A DNA stretch of 64,000 bases from Candidula unifasciata (Eukaryota; Mollusca; Gastropoda; Stylommatophora; Geomitridae), in assembly GCA_905116865.2 (NCBI GenBank), contig CAJHNH020000491.1:496001-560000 (forward strand). The letters are read 5' to 3'. Below, piece by piece: positions 42,748-55,205 of the stretch. A model generated the notes under the pieces. It worked only from the letters and a program-made list of their open reading frames with translations. It did not search any database and had not been told where the DNA came from. Both the position numbers and the translations under genes were made by a program. The first letter of the stretch is position 1; each line of letters begins with the position of its first letter.

Positions 42748-43398
42748 CTATTAAGAAATAATCCACAAAAATAGAGTATCAGTTGGTCTATGTGTTAACT
42801 TGTGAAGTCTTAGTAGTTACTTTAACTGCTGCTGCGTCTGCTGCTTCAACTGCTGCTGCTACTCGGCCAAGATCATTAAAAAAAAAAAAAATTTAATGGC
42901 AAACTACTGAACACAAAAGTACTTTAAAAAAAAATACCTCAGACAGCCAATAAATGCTGGGGTTGGTCTGCAAAGTGCTGAAGGCGATGTGTAAGTATAG
43001 CAGACTCTAAAATATCCAGCCAAATGTTGCGGATGGGTAGGCCAGATAAGACTAAAAGCAGGACATGCCAGAATTCTATAAAAACTTAGTTTCGATCCCA
43101 CCCAAATAATTAAAAACACCCTTTTTATACCAAAATCTGCTCTTATTCATATTTTCTTACCTCAGTATAGATCAGCTGTTTACAAATTTTTCTTTTGTAT
43201 GGAAAAAGGAAGTCCAAAAATAAAAATAAGTGTTAACATTTTAAGATAACATTTCTAATGCCTAACATAACTGCAGGAAAAAATATCAAACATACCGTAA
43301 AAACAAGGCTGGGTAATAAGGAGTCTGGATAATCATGAGCCAGATAACTGAAGTTCTACTGTAATACTTAAGCTACAGATAAACTTCAGTGACTAGAG

Positions 43399-43670
43399 TA
43401 AAATAAAGTAAAGGACCCTTTTCCACACCTTTCAGGCGATTGGGCATATAGGGCTAGACCTATATTTTATAGACCAAACAGCACTTGATGGGTGATGTGG
43501 TCAGCATCACACCGGCCGTCTTTACTTTCCAGGACTATACCTTGTACCCACTCAAGGCTAGGTCAACCTGGGAGCCAAGGCCATTTAAAAAAAAATCCGG
43601 CCCTTATCAGGAAAACCCATGACCTTCCGATCCGCAGGCGAGCATCTAGCCGCTAGACACATCGGCTCCC
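43399..43670 (-). repeat. SINE family B with 13-bp TSD
   Basis: Complete minus copy flanked by TCAGTGACTAGAG at 43386-43398 and 43671-43683. Lies 50 bp from the exon 43720-43855. Confidence 0.88.
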
Positions 43671-43719
43671 TCAGTGACTAGAGATATAAAAAAATAAATA
43701 AAGTATGATACCGACTTAC

Positions 43720-43855
43720 CTCTGTCTGCACAAGGAAGTTCCTCTGTTTCCGTATATGTTGAGTAAACCCAGGAATGTTGACAGACTTCTGATCCTGTAT
43801 CCGTGCTATCATACTGTCTATTAATATGTAGGTGCCTGTACGTCCAACTCCAGCA
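43720..43855 (-). CDS. RPTP D1 exon: P-loop AGVGRTG
   Basis: Acceptor ATATATATTGCAG. Completes the signature started by the previous exon as [16 protein letters not shown], with the Arg of the phosphate-binding loop present, and ends [12 protein letters not shown] (Gln-loop region, QxxxxVQTE). Confidence 0.97.
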
Positions 43856-44274
43856 CTGCAATATATATATTATGACAATCACATTTCATAGCTGAAACTT
43901 TTTCAATCCCAAGCAGTTGTTATTTAAACTCCTTCTACCCGAAGGTGTTTGGCTTAAAAGCAATAAATAACTTGACCTTAAGCAATCCAACAGACAGACA
44001 GACAGACACTACAGGACATAAGAAACTTATATTAGGAGGCCGGTAGCCTCCATGAAAACTGTCTCCCCTTGTGTACCACACTGCTTTGCCTTCATTGAGG
44101 CTGGAACAGGCCAGACTGTGTCTTTGTTGGCAGCACACAGTTGTCAGTGCTGGAGCATATGCACTACATTTTCTGACTTCGTTTTTCTTAAACGCGACTG
44201 GTCTGAATAATATGAGGAAGGATATAACATTCCTTTGCGAAAGAAGACAGCAGGTTAAAGGTTAAAGACAAGAT

Positions 44275-44510
44275 GAAGGAGTTCACTGCACTGAGTTTAA
44301 TCCCATATGGCTCTGTCTCTTTCAACAGAATGGCTAGTCGTCTGCCGAGATCATCACACAGAGCACAAACTCTTTAGCTCCGGCGACAATACCAAAGGAT
44401 TTCTGTAAAAATTGTACTCTTGAACTGAACGATGCATCCATGAAATGAATCCATGACCTTCAGAGCGTGAGGCCAATAGCTTGGTCACTTCACCACGGAG
44501 ACAGCAGGTA
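44275..44510 (-). repeat. SINE family E, minus copy 1
   Basis: About 240 bp, closely similar to 44700-44965. The reversed head reads GTGGTGAAGTGACCAAGC, tRNA-like. Confidence 0.7.
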
Positions 44511-44699
44511 AATTGTATTATTTTTGAATGGATCCATAAATGTATGATGAGTTGTTTGAGACTAGAAAAAGTTATTCTCCCAGTCTTTCCCTTCTCTCAC
44601 ACTCATACGCACATACATTACCTCACGGGTACTATCTTAAGTGGTGTCAGCAAGAGAGCTAAGGTCAGTTATACTGGAAGTGTAGTCTGAAGGAAAACA

Positions 44700-44965
44700 C
44701 AATCTTTTCTGTTAAAAGGTTAAAGTCAAAAGGACTGACTTCACTGCAAGGGGTTTGATCCCATACGGTTTGGTCTCTTTCTTCAGAACGGCTAGCTGCC
44801 TGCTGAGGCTGTCGCACAAAGCACGAATATTGTAGCCCCAGCAGCAATCCCCAGGGGTCTCTGCGAACACTGCACTCGTGAACTGAAAGACGGAGCTGTG
44901 AAATGAATCCCCGATCTTCAGAGCATGAGACAAACAACTTGACCACTTCGCCACAGAGATCCCTA
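44700..44965 (-). repeat. SINE family E, minus copy 2
   Basis: Reversed head CTCTGTGGCGAAGTGGTCAA followed by a B-box-like GGGGATTCATTTC; body matches copy 1 (CCCATA(C/T)GG, TCTCTTTC). Confidence 0.72.
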
Positions 44966-45049
44966 CATTTTTTAAATAAGGCTTTTTCCCCCTCCAGGAT
45001 TTTACTCTGAAGGATTAACATCAAGGATGAGAATCAAACAGACACATAC

Positions 45050-45246
45050 CATAGAGACCAACATTTTATAGACCAATCGACACTTGGCGGGTGATGTGGT
45101 CAACATCACTCTGGCCACCTTTACTTCCCAGGACTGCACCTGGTATCCAATCAAGGCTGGGTCGACCTGGCAGCCAAGGTCATTTTTGAAGAAAGCTTGA
45201 TTCCGACAGTACCTAAACAAATGACCTTCCGATCCGCAGGCGGGCG
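45050..45246 (-). repeat. SINE family B, minus arm of inverted pair
   Basis: Family B core in reverse complement, ending at the head GATCCGCAGGCGGGCGTAG, abutting the plus copy at 45248. Confidence 0.8.
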
Positions 45247-45247
45247 T

Positions 45248-45415
45248 AGACCCAGCCTTGAGTGGGTACCAGGTGCAGTCCTGGGAAGTAAAGGCAGCCG
45301 GCATGATGCTGACAACATCACTCACCAAGTGCCGATTGGTCTTATAAAATATAAGTCTAACCCTATATTCCCAATATACCTAAAGGCCTGGGAAAAGGGA
45401 CCTTAAAAAAATAGA
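45248..45415 (+). repeat. SINE family B, plus arm of inverted pair
   Basis: Headless plus copy (CCCAGCCTTGAGTGGGTACC, CAGTCCTGGGAAGTAAAGGC, GGGAAAAGGGACCTT) ending about 10 bp from the donor of exon 45425-45585. Confidence 0.82.
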
Positions 45416-45424
45416 GATGTATAC

Positions 45425-45585
45425 CTGCAGTGGACAATGATAGGACCAGACTCTGGTCCACTCTGAGCTGCTGACTTCTGCACAAAAGATAACACTGGCA
45501 GGGCATAATCTGGAACCCCATGATCAGGCCACTCTGTATAGTGATAGTGGTAAATTGTTCTTTCTGTCAAACCTTTCATTGAGCG
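45425..45585 (-). CDS. RPTP D1 exon: WPD loop and catalytic Cys
   Basis: 161 nt between GGTTTTATTTTCAG and GTATAC. Reads [18 protein letters not shown] (general acid Asp) and ends GPIIVHC plus two bases, supplying the nucleophile Cys. Confidence 0.97.
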
Positions 45586-45639
45586 CTGAAAATAAAACCA
45601 GAGAAACCAAAGTTTTAAAAAAAAATGTTTTCCATCCAC

Positions 45640-45825
45640 AAGATATCAGTGGAAAAAGGGGTAGAGGCAGACCAAGACAGATGATGCTAGATGGGCTGAA
45701 ACGATGGCATAGAGGGATATAATCAAGAAAGCTGTTCCAGGCAACCAGGTTTCGTGATCTGTAGAGATGCATGAGCGCCTATGCCAGTCGGCAGGGCACA
45801 TGATGATGATGATCCATGAGGTTTG
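45640..45825 (+). mobile_element. LINE 3' fragment with GATGAT end
   Basis: Reads [20 protein letters not shown] and, after stops, RDL-R-MSAYASR; ends TGATGATGATGAT. Confidence 0.72.
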
Positions 45826-45869
45826 CTGAATCTACCACCCTGTGACATTTGAACATCCAAATATACAAA

Positions 45870-46230
45870 TAAAAACTATCATCATCATTAGTCTGACGAG
45901 GGCGATCATACCTCTCCACAATTTGTGATCTTCAACAGCATGTCTCAGTTCATGTGCTGACATCCCTCTATGCCATGACAAAAAAGCTGTCAAAAATCGC
46001 CTCCTGTTGTCATCCTCTGTCTCTTTTACCACAGATCTTTCCAGTGTTCACAACATGTCTCATGTTTCTTCTTCTCATATCACCAAAAAATGATGAATGT
46101 CTCTTTCTGTCTGTGATCAGCTGTTTTTGAGCCTTCACCTCTTGCAAAACACCTGGGCTGCTCTTTTCTGTTTGTGTAAGGAATTCTAAGAATTTCTTCT
46201 GTAAAACCACATTTCTAAGGCCTCAAGAAA
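45870..46230 (-). mobile_element. LINE 3' fragment, minus
   Basis: Minus strand has MRRRNMRHVVNTGKICGKRD and FLSWHRGMSAHELRHAVEDH, matching the pattern of the 1523-1870 fragment. Opposed orientation to 45640-45825. Confidence 0.72.
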
Positions 46231-46821
46231 TTGTTTAATTTGTTATTTAGTTTTCCGGATTAACTATACAGCATGCAATTCTTTTCTAACCTGCTGTGAC
46301 ACAGATTTATTATGAAAACTTAACCCTCTAAAACAGATTAATCTAGAAATTCATTGAATAATCATTGTAAAAAAAGCAATCATTTTACCCATGTAACAAC
46401 TAAATCTGATGTAAAATTCACACAAATACATTTAAAAAAAATGTATTACATTCTGTCAAAACAAATAATTACTCTAAAAAGTGAATAATATTTAGAATAA
46501 AATAAATTGTAGTGTCAGTTAAGTAAATAAATGTATCACACTGCAGATTTAATTTAGAACAGAGAGAACATTTTTAACAATTATCTGGTGTTTTAATATG
46601 TATGTTCTTTAAAGTACTAGAGAGGTAAAGAGCTGATAAATATGAAGTGCTGGAGTGGTAGGCAGGAGTCAAAACAATTTAACCCATTCGTCCAGTCAGT
46701 GCCGTTTTGCAGTTTTTGTTCCTTGACTGAAAAAAGGTACATATTTATTAAAACTAAATTCCTGTAGTTGTTTCTGGTTACCACATAAGAAAATGATGTG
46801 CACAATCTCTAAGCAGATTAC

Positions 46822-46956
46822 CTTTTTCTCCTTCACATTTCGAAGTGTAAAAACATGCACAGTGTAATGGGCACGGTGGACCATGGTGACAAGTTTAACG
46901 TTCATGTTGCCATACGTTTCTGCACCATCACTGGGCCAGTACTGATCACATTTCCG
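46822..46956 (-). CDS. RPTP D1 exon: KCDQYWP
   Basis: 45 codons. Reads RKCDQYWPSDGAETYGNMNV, a universal PTP segment, and VHVFTLRNVKEKK. Confidence 0.95.
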
Positions 46957-46999
46957 CTGCAATGTGAAAAAAAAAAAATTTATAAAGAAAACGATACAT

Positions 47000-47330
47000 G
47001 GTAAATTTAACTTATTATCAGCATCAATACTTGCAGACTGGCGTGGGTGATTATGTCTCTCCATAATCTGAGATTTTTAACAGCATATATAAGTTTGTGA
47101 GCTGACACTCCTCCATTCTATGAAAACAAAAAAGGGGCTGTCTGGAATCTTCTCGCGTTGTCTTCCTCTGTCTCTTTTTCCACAGATCATTTCAGTGGTC
47201 ACAACATGTTCCAGTTTCCTTCTACTCATAAGATTACACAAATAAAAATGATCACTGCCTCTTTCTGATGTTTGTGATTAGTTGTCTTTAAGCCCACACC
47301 GCCTTCAAAACTTCTGGGTTGTAAATAGAT
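47000..47330 (-). mobile_element. LINE 3' fragment, minus
   Basis: Parallels 45870-46230 (GTCTTCCTCTGTCTCTTTTT, ACATGTTCCAGTTTCCTTCT), highly degenerate. Confidence 0.6.
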
Positions 47331-47399
47331 GAGAAATTTTATGCCTAAAGTATAATCACTGAAAAATAGATGAAAACAGCAGTTCAGAAGTCATGACAG

Positions 47400-47625
47400 C
47401 AGTCTTGGGCTCAAATCCGCTTTAAATTTTTTTTTTTTTTTAATTTGACCCTGGTCTCGAAGGCTGACCCAGTCTAAAATGGGTACCAGGAAATGTTCTA
47501 GGAAGTAAAGATGGTTGGTGAGTACCATCAAGTGGTAAGTGGTTTATTTAACAAAAAAAATTGTCTGGCACCAAATGCACAAGTGCCAGCACCATGAAAA
47601 GGGTCTTTTTGAGACACAGCAGTTC
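47400..47625 (+). repeat. SINE family B, plus copy
   Basis: B-box-like GGGCTCAAATCC at about 47407, T run, core GGAAGTAAAGATGGTTGGTG, 3' end CATGAAAAGGGTC. Confidence 0.75.
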
Positions 47626-48347
47626 AACAAGGATGCAAAACAATGCAATAACACCTGGAGGAAAATGCTAAATAATTTGAAAGGGGATCTGTTTACATTT
47701 TTTTTTAAACTTTACATAATTTGAACACCATAACAATTTTTTTTTTTTTAATTAAGAAGAGAAAAAAAAAACCAGCATAACCACAAAGCAGTATTTGAAG
47801 TTGGAGAGGTAATACTAATCTTTGTAGTAACACTTTGTTAAATTTAAAAAAAAAAGTCTCTGTAGTGTTTCATTAATTATTATTAGCACAAACAATTATT
47901 TACCACTTGCTTACTTATCCTATTTACAATTTACAAGATGCTTTACATAGCTGACGCAGCTGCTCATTAGTCAGTTTTAGTTCAAACACATCCAAATTAA
48001 TCAGAATATGAAGAAAGAATACCAGCAATTCCACTAAAGACAAAGAAAAAAATTAGAAACAGCAAAGTGTACTTAAAAGCGGAACAAATCTGCTATTAAA
48101 ATAATGTTTGTTACAAGCAAAGTTTTTCTTTTAAATAGAAAAAAAAGGATGCTGAAATTCTGAAGTGTCTAAAAAAATATGTGCTGGTACTTACCAAACA
48201 GTGTCTATGAAAGAAGCGCTGAAAAGAAAGTGATGACGGTACTGCACACCATTGCACACCACCAGAAACAAAGAACCTGGTCACAAGTGCAAAGCTCTGA
48301 ACCAGGCTATTATTACCATCAATATCATTTGCCATACTATAATATCT

Positions 48348-48622
48348 GGGAGTCGCGGTGGCGTAGCGGCTAAACACTCGCCTGCGGATCAGAAAGTTGT
48401 GGGTTTGCATACTGGCGGAGCCGGACTCTAAAAACAAAACTGATCTTGGCTCTCAGGTCAACCCAGCCTTGAATGCTTACCGGGTGCAGTCCTGGGAAGT
48501 AAAGATGGCCAGCATGATGCTGACCACATCACCCATCTTGTGCTGATTGGTCTATAAAAACTATAGGTCTAGCCCTAAATGCCCTATACACCTAATGGCA
48601 TGGAAAAGGGTCCTCTACTTTA
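48348..48622 (+). repeat. SINE family B, complete copy
   Basis: Well-preserved: A-box-like GGTGGCGTAGCGGCTAAACA, CTCGCCTGCGGATC, core CAGTCCTGGGAAGTAAAGAT, 3' end GGAAAAGGGTCCTCTACTTT. Confidence 0.88.
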
Positions 48623-48832
<210 letters not shown>

Positions 48833-49004
48833 TTAGACAACAGCACTGAATTAAGCAAGCATGTTGAAACAAATGCTTGTGAAAAATTCATAAATTGTTA
48901 TTCAATTTAAAGTTAACTGATTTATTATTGTAATTAAGGATATGGCATGTGGGCCATACGACTGGCACTTTGTCAAAGTCACCGAAGTGGAAAAAAAAAA
49001 AAAG

Positions 49005-49044
49005 GGGGGGGGGGGAGAGGGGGGGGGGGGGGGGGGGGGGGGGG
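49005..49044. repeat. Poly-G tract
   Basis: About 40 bases of near-uninterrupted G preceded by an A run, intronic. Confidence 0.95.
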
Positions 49045-49559
49045 AATAATTTTCGCCTATGTGCATTTTCAAGTTTTTGTCCCTTTCCAATATGCCAAAG
49101 GGAAATTAACATGCAAATTCCTACTCTAAAAAGGTCAAAATGAAGTATTTTCAGGCAACCACACAATTTTCACTTGCCACTTTACCTAAGTAACATATTC
49201 AAAAATAATTTTTTTTTGAAAGAAGCATTTAGCATTTAGGGGATTTTGGCCCAGTTGTAATGAAAGTGTTCAATCTCAGCCCATATTAAAGTAAAGGAGA
49301 GCTGTTGTATCCCTGGTAAGAACATAACTATAGGCGCAGCTGTGGGGGATTTGGATTCATTAATCTTTATGTAGCAGGTCTTTTGTAGAACATCGCTGCC
49401 CTCACTGTCTGCCTGAAAGAAACTCAGTCTCCTGCCAGCTCTTCCCAATTCATGCATTTTCCTAACCCATGGAATCACTTATATCCTGTGCCCTGCTTTG
49501 TGCTGGTCGGCCCCTGCCCCTCTTTTTTTTTTTGGCCACCACCCTTCTGCTGTTATTCT

Positions 49560-49810
49560 TTCTCCAATTTGTCATGGTCAAAATATGTTAGTTTCCGAGA
49601 TAACATGATGTTTACGAGGCAATCTTCCTTGATGTTTAGATGTTTTAGGATATCAATATTCCTTTTTTTCTTGGTCCATGGTATTCTAAGAATCCTTCAA
49701 TAGCTATCAGCTCAAAAGCCTTTGTGTCTTCAACAATGACTATGAGTTAGTGCATGACTCACATCCATATGTTGGGATTGATTATGAAACAGAAAAGCAT
49801 CCTTCTCCAC
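49560..49810 (-). mobile_element. LINE-like fragment, degenerate
   Basis: Minus-strand content similar to LINE fragments elsewhere (compare 29230-29470), without an intact frame. Weak call. Confidence 0.4.
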
Positions 49811-49869
49811 CACCCTGACTATACTTTCTCCCTGGACACTGTGTGGGAAACAATAAGTTAATAAGTTTG

Positions 49870-50100
49870 TTGCATATCATTTACAGAACGTTGCAGAACC
49901 AACCCCAGCATTTTTCGCTGTTGTGGTTTTTCTAGGCACATTTACGTCCAGTAGTTTGTCATTGCTTTCTGGACGGTCGGCTTCTCGATATCACTGCCGA
50001 AACCAATGAAACGCATAAGGCCGGCAGCTTGGTTTCGAACCCGACATTCCGGCATTACGAAGCATGTTCACAATGCCTAAGCCACAGACGCTGACAGGAA
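49870..50100 (-). repeat. SINE family C, minus copy
   Basis: TTTACAGAACGTTGCAGAAC start, CTTTCTGGACGGTCGGCTTC, reversed B box GGTTTCGAACCC near 50030, head end GCCACAGACGC. Confidence 0.85.
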
Positions 50101-50319
50101 ACTATTAACAATGAAATAATCATAACCTGTAGCAGAAAGATTATAAACCTAGGCTTGACCACGACCAGCCCATGTGTGATGTGACGAGTCATAGACACTT
50201 CATATTCTAATATAGCTTTCTAGAGACTATAGTCCCCAATACTAATGTTGTACACATAGCTGGCTTTTCAGTTTGGAGATGGAAAGAAAAGCTCAGCAAC
50301 ACAGTTCCTATGGAGATAA

Positions 50320-50625
50320 AGTAAAGGTAAAGTCGGGAGATGTGAACCAGCATCATTGCACATGGTTATAAACCATAAGTGCTCTGCCACTAGTACGGAC
50401 AGCTGATAAGAAACTATCCGCCTGTGTTGCTGTCCACACGTAACTCCGAAGCTACAGCGCCGTTCCTCCATTTACCCGAGAGTGTCAACTCTGGTACCCA
50501 TTTCCTAGAGGCTGGGTGAACCCCGGGAACTGTCCGGTTTCAAACACCGACCGTCGGCTGTAGCGAGTCACAGCTCGATTTGAAATCGAGTCTTGTATCT
50601 ACTGTGCTAATACGGCCCCATGGAT
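50320..50625 (-). repeat. SINE family F, minus copy
   Basis: Reversed head GGGGCCGTATTAGCACAGTA and ACTCGATTTCAAATCGAGCT, tRNA-like, with body containing TCCGAAGCTACAGCGCC. Single copy in the window. Confidence 0.55.
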
Positions 50626-50895
50626 ATAGTAGTATGGCACAGGGGTGGCAGCAAAGCTTCTACACCAAGCTTATTATTATAGATGCAAACCCTTTTTTTA
50701 AGTGCCCACACAAACTGAACACCAGTGGAACAAACTACCAATGTTACACCAACAAGAAAACACAAATAAAACATGCAACTAATATTCAATAAAATTTGAA
50801 ATGTCATAATTAGATACAAGTAAAGAAATGTAAGGAAACTGTAACTTGTCAAAGTTCATTAAAACAATGACAGAAACAACTCAGTTTAAACTCAC

Positions 50896-50975
50896 ATCAA
50901 CATAATTGGCGTTGATATAGTCCGACTGACGCAAACGACCAAGATCTGTCTTTAGAATAACTCGAGAATGATCAT
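50896..50975 (-). CDS. RPTP D1 exon: SDYINANYVD
   Basis: 80 nt, entering with two bases that complete Tyr. Reads DHSRVILKTDLGRLRQSDYI and NANYVD. Ends at the same position as the D2 exon 39115-39285. Confidence 0.95.
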
Positions 50976-51094
50976 CTGAAAGTTGAAAACAGAACAATTT
51001 GCAGTGAGATTGATAGCCATAACATACAAGAAAGTCTGCACATAAAAAATGTACACATCAGCAAAAGAAAACACTTAACAGTAAATGCATACAG

Positions 51095-51255
51095 GAGAGC
51101 CACTGTAGCACAGTGGCTACATGCCGGCCTGCAGGTCTAGGGTTAAAATCTGCACCCATGCACATTTTTAACTGAGCTTGGCTCTTAGGTCAGCCTAGCC
51201 TAAAGTGGGCATCAGGTAATGCTCTTGGCAGGTAAAGGCAGCTTGCATAAGCATT
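51095..51255 (+). repeat. SINE family B, truncated plus copy
   Basis: Head GCACAGTGGCTACATGCC, B-box-like GGGTTAAAATCTG, core AATGCTCTTGGCAGGTAAAG. Confidence 0.7.
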
Positions 51256-51330
51256 AACTCTTTCATCCTCTGGATGTTAAAAAAAATGAGACCTGCCCTC
51301 ATGTGTATTCCGGAAAAAATCCTTTAAACA

Positions 51331-51379
<49 letters not shown>
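51331..51379. repeat. Poly-C tract, about 49 bp
   Basis: Uninterrupted C run in an intron, one of the longest homopolymers in the window. Its length in the assembly may be unreliable. Confidence 0.95.
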
Positions 51380-51519
51380 TTCCAAAAACGGAACCATTTT
51401 ACATAGGTCAATTATATCCTCTTTTTTTTTTAAATATAAGTTTATCAAAATAATTTTTTTCTTGAAATTTATAACATGTACATAGTGAAGCATTAAATAG
51501 AATGCATTTGCCAGGACCT

Positions 51520-51840
51520 AAACACAATATGTATTCAATCACTCATGCCCTGACCCTATGACCTCCATCAATGAGGCTCACAGAACAATGTGACATCAAC
51601 TTGGCTTAAAGAAAAAAGTCATTGGAGTCATAAGGAAACACCCTTGAATGCTACTTTTAATTTTTATACTCCTTTACTGGCCTATTAAACACTGTGCAGG
51701 TTCACACAGAACCAGTGGAATTTAACTATGCTTTTAGAAAATAGATTACTGCAGACATGGCAAAATGTTGGCATTTACTGGATTGTATCACAACCCTCAG
51801 TGACTAGATTTAGTGTTCAGAGCAACAGGGTTAGGACACT
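51520..51840. repeat. Undescribed dispersed repeat H (copy 2)
   Basis: Collinear with 39725-40050: CCCTGACCCTATGACCTCCA-like block, AAACACTGTGCAGG, TTTAACTATGC, GACTAGATTTAG, GCAACAGGGTTA. Confidence 0.6.
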
Positions 51841-52003
51841 TAGTGCTATAGAAGATTACTGCTAGAACAATAGTGATCAATGTACATCCAAAGCGGTACC
51901 TCAGGAAGTGAAGAAGAAGAAGAGGAAGATAAAGAAGAAGAAGAGGAGTAGGAAGAAGAAAAAGCAGAAGAAAGACGGTCAACAATGAGGAAAAGAAACT
52001 TAC

Positions 52004-52100
52004 ATGCTACAATGTTGATATATCTGTTTTTATTTCTGTTGTCTGGCAGATTAGAACTTTCAAATAAAAGCTTGTCACTGAATGAAATTCTGTTGATTTC
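52004..52100 (-). CDS. RPTP D1 exon: KNRY motif
   Basis: 97 nt. Reads EINRISFSDKLLFESS and NKNRYINIVA, the substrate-recognition KNRY loop of PTP domains. Ends with one base of a Tyr codon. Confidence 0.95.
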
Positions 52101-52815
52101 CTGTAGTAAAAAATATACATATGTATAAAAAACAATGTACATAAACTGAATTATATGTCCTGCTTTGTTCTTTCCACCAGTAGACAATTGTTTATCCCAA
52201 TAGGCACAATTTAATAACAGACATATTTTTAAAGAACCTTGTCAAAAGAGGACAAAGGCACATTCTAAGCCACAACATATAAGGTGGGCTGGCCAATTCA
52301 ATTCCATATCACATTGTTTTTCTGGTACCCATTTCTCTGAAGCTGTGCCAACCCTGAGCTGAACTTCTTCTTCTTTTCTCTACTCCTGGAATGCCTCCAG
52401 CATCAGGGCAGGAAGAGATCTCAGGAATGTGCCCTTCTGTAAGCTTCATATATAGTACTTCTTCAGTGTCTCCGATTTCCATGGTCCATCTTCTGTGTGG
52501 TTGAATCTGCCTCTGTTACCGGTGTATCTGTATAACACTGCTCTCTGTGGTGCCTTCTCTGTTGCCAATATTGTTTCATGGTCAAACCATTTGATCTGCT
52601 GTCTATCGATACAAGTTCAGTGTTATTTCTGTATTGACTATCCTCCTGAAATCATTATTCCTAAGTCTGAACTTAAGTGGTTGCAAGAAATCTTGCCACA
52701 TCCGGGGAACTCAAACTTGGACCAGTCACAGCAGTTAAGCCTACTAACCAACTAAGTCTCCAAAGCTCACCACAATACTTTCTTATTTATTAAAAACATC
52801 TTTCTTCATATATGG

Positions 52816-53562
52816 TCTTTCTTAGTTAATCCAAGAAGACCTTATGTCTTTCTTAGTTAATCCAAGAAGACCTTATGTCTTTCTTAGTTAATCCAAGAAG
52901 ATCTTATGTCTTTCTTAGTTAATCCAAGAAGATCTTATGTCTTTCTTAGTTAATCCAAGAAGATCTTATGTCTTTCTTAGTAAATCCAAGAAGACCTTAT
53001 GTCTTTCTTAGTTAATCCAAGAAGATCTTATGTCTTTCTTAGTTAATCCAAGAAGACCTTATGTCTTTCTTAGTTAATCCAAGAAGACCTTATGTCTTTC
53101 TTAGTTAATCCAAGAAGACCTTATGTCTTTCTTAGTTAATCCAAGAAGACCTTATGTCTTTCTTAGTTAATCCAAGAAGACCTTTTGTCTTTCTTAGTTA
53201 ATCCAAGAAGACCTTATGTCTTTCTTAGTTAATCCAAGAAGATCTTATGTCTTTCTTAGTTAATCCAAAAAGACCTTATGTCTTTCTTAGTTAATCCAAG
53301 AAAACCTTATGTCTTTCTTAGTTAATCCAAGAAGACCTTACGTCTTTCTTAGTTAATCCAAGAAAACCTTATGTCTTTCTTAGTTAATCCAAGAAGACCT
53401 TATGTCTTTCTTAGTTAATCCAAGAAGACCTTACGTCTTTCTTAGTTAATCCAAGAAGACCTTATGTCTTTCTTAGTTACTCCAAGAAGACCTTATGTCT
53501 TTCTTAGTTAATCCAAGAAGATCTTATGTCTTTCTAAGTTAATCCAAGAAGATCCTGGAAAC
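52816..53562. repeat. 31-bp tandem array, about 24 units
   Basis: Unit TCTTTCTTAGTTAATCCAAG plus AAGACCTTATG with few changes (GACC/GATC). No unique spacers between units, so not a CRISPR. Confidence 0.97.
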
Positions 53563-53629
53563 CTACATGTGTATGAGCTTATTGATTATACATTATCAGC
53601 AATATACAAGTTTTTGTGCACTAAAACTG

Positions 53630-54100
53630 CTTTTTGCTAGTCACCTTTAACTTGCAGTCATCTTGAACTTAGAGTCATCTTTAATCTGGTGTCTCCCATG
53701 ACCTCTGTACTTACTAATATGATCAATCAAAATGTTCATCCTCAAACCCCGTTAATCATCATCATTCTGCAGTCATCTTCAATGTCAAATAATCATCAAT
53801 TTGCAGTCAATCTCAATCTCCAATAATCATCAATCTGCAGTCACCTTTAATCTCCAAAAATCATCAACCTTCAGTGTTACCCTAAATCTCCAATAATCAC
53901 CAATCTGTAGTCACCTTTGATCTCCAAAAATCATCAACCTTCAGTGTTACCCTCAATCTCCCCTAATCATCAATTTGCAGTGACCTTCAATCTCCAATAA
54001 TCATCAATTTGCAGTCACTATCAAACTCCAATAATCATCAATCTGCAGTCACCTTTAATCTCCAACAGTCCTCAATCTGCAGTCACCCCCAATCGCCATG
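53630..54100. repeat. Degenerate 34-bp minisatellite
   Basis: Recurrent CAATCTGCAGTCACCTTTAA and TCTCCAATAATCAT, about 12 diverged units. Confidence 0.85.
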
Positions 54101-54383
54101 GTGGCCTGGAGAAAACACCCGGTGAAGGCAGGTAACGTTTTTGGGAATAGAAGCAGAGGCAGACTTTGTAAAGGTGGGTACAAGACACTGAAAATGCACT
54201 GGCTAAAAAAAAAACACAGGGCTAAAGACAGAGAGACTTTCAGGTGTGCCGCGAAGTGAGCGACGCTCTGTGAAAAACCTGCCTGGCTGATAATAAGGAT
54301 GAATTATCCTACTAAACAAATCAAAGAAAGGGCAGGCTGCGTATGAAATGGTGCCACAAATGCAGACTGAACAACACACTCAC

Positions 54384-54481
54384 ATCGAACTCTTGAGAGA
54401 AGCCAATGTCGCCATCCATGTGCATGTGTTTCACATGATCAATGAAGTCTAGGGCATCTATATCTGGGTACTGCTTGTCCT
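54384..54481 (-). CDS. RPTP exon: start of D1
   Basis: 98 nt between TTTCTGTCTCACAG and GTGAGT. Reads DKQYPDIDALDFIDHVKHMH and DGDIGFSQEFD, the N-terminal wedge region of D1 in receptor PTPs. Confidence 0.93.
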
Positions 54482-54534
54482 CTGTGAGACAGAAACAAGA
54501 TGATTGTATGTAATTGTGTCCGTGTCAGTGAGAC

Positions 54535-54537
<3 letters not shown>

Positions 54538-54578
<41 letters not shown>
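54538..54578. repeat. (TA)n microsatellite
   Basis: About 40 bp of TA dinucleotides. Confidence 0.95.
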
Positions 54579-54579
<1 letters not shown>

Positions 54580-54651
54580 ACATATATATACTAAACATTA
54601 ATTCAAATTACACCTTCCATCCACATATATACTCTTCCACTTTCACACACC

Positions 54652-54789
<138 letters not shown>

Positions 54790-55205
54790 ACAAACAAATT
54801 ATTTTTTTTTCAACTGGTCACAAACTGGGCACATAAGCCCATCTGTCATGTAGAGTTACAAAATCACAATGAGTCTCTGGAGTGTAGAAATAAAGAAAAA
54901 AAGGACATATTTCATGGAAACAATAATCGAATACAGAGGTCCCAGAAAGACTGGAAATGAATAGAGAGTTGCTGAAATGAAAAGAGATGACTGCAATATT
55001 TTAGCAATAATTCTTTCTGACCCAAAAGAAAGATTCTCAAAACCCAAATGGGGAGAATTATACATTCAGCATTTTAAATATTATAATACTGAAGAAAAAA
55101 AAAAATATATTCCCACTACAAAGGGGAGCAATTTCTACACAAATCAGGTGTCATTGAATTGACCTGTAGTGGCATAAACATGGATTTATTAAAATGTAAA
55201 CAGAT

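Noticed and set aside
48348..48420. tRNA gene
   Set aside because: tRNA-like head of a family B SINE, not a functional tRNA.
51299..51493. Frames with long Gly or Pro runs
   Set aside because: Translation of the poly-C tract.
52816..53562. Possible CRISPR-like array (31-bp repeats)
   Set aside because: Repeats are head-to-tail without unique spacers, no cas genes, eukaryotic setting.
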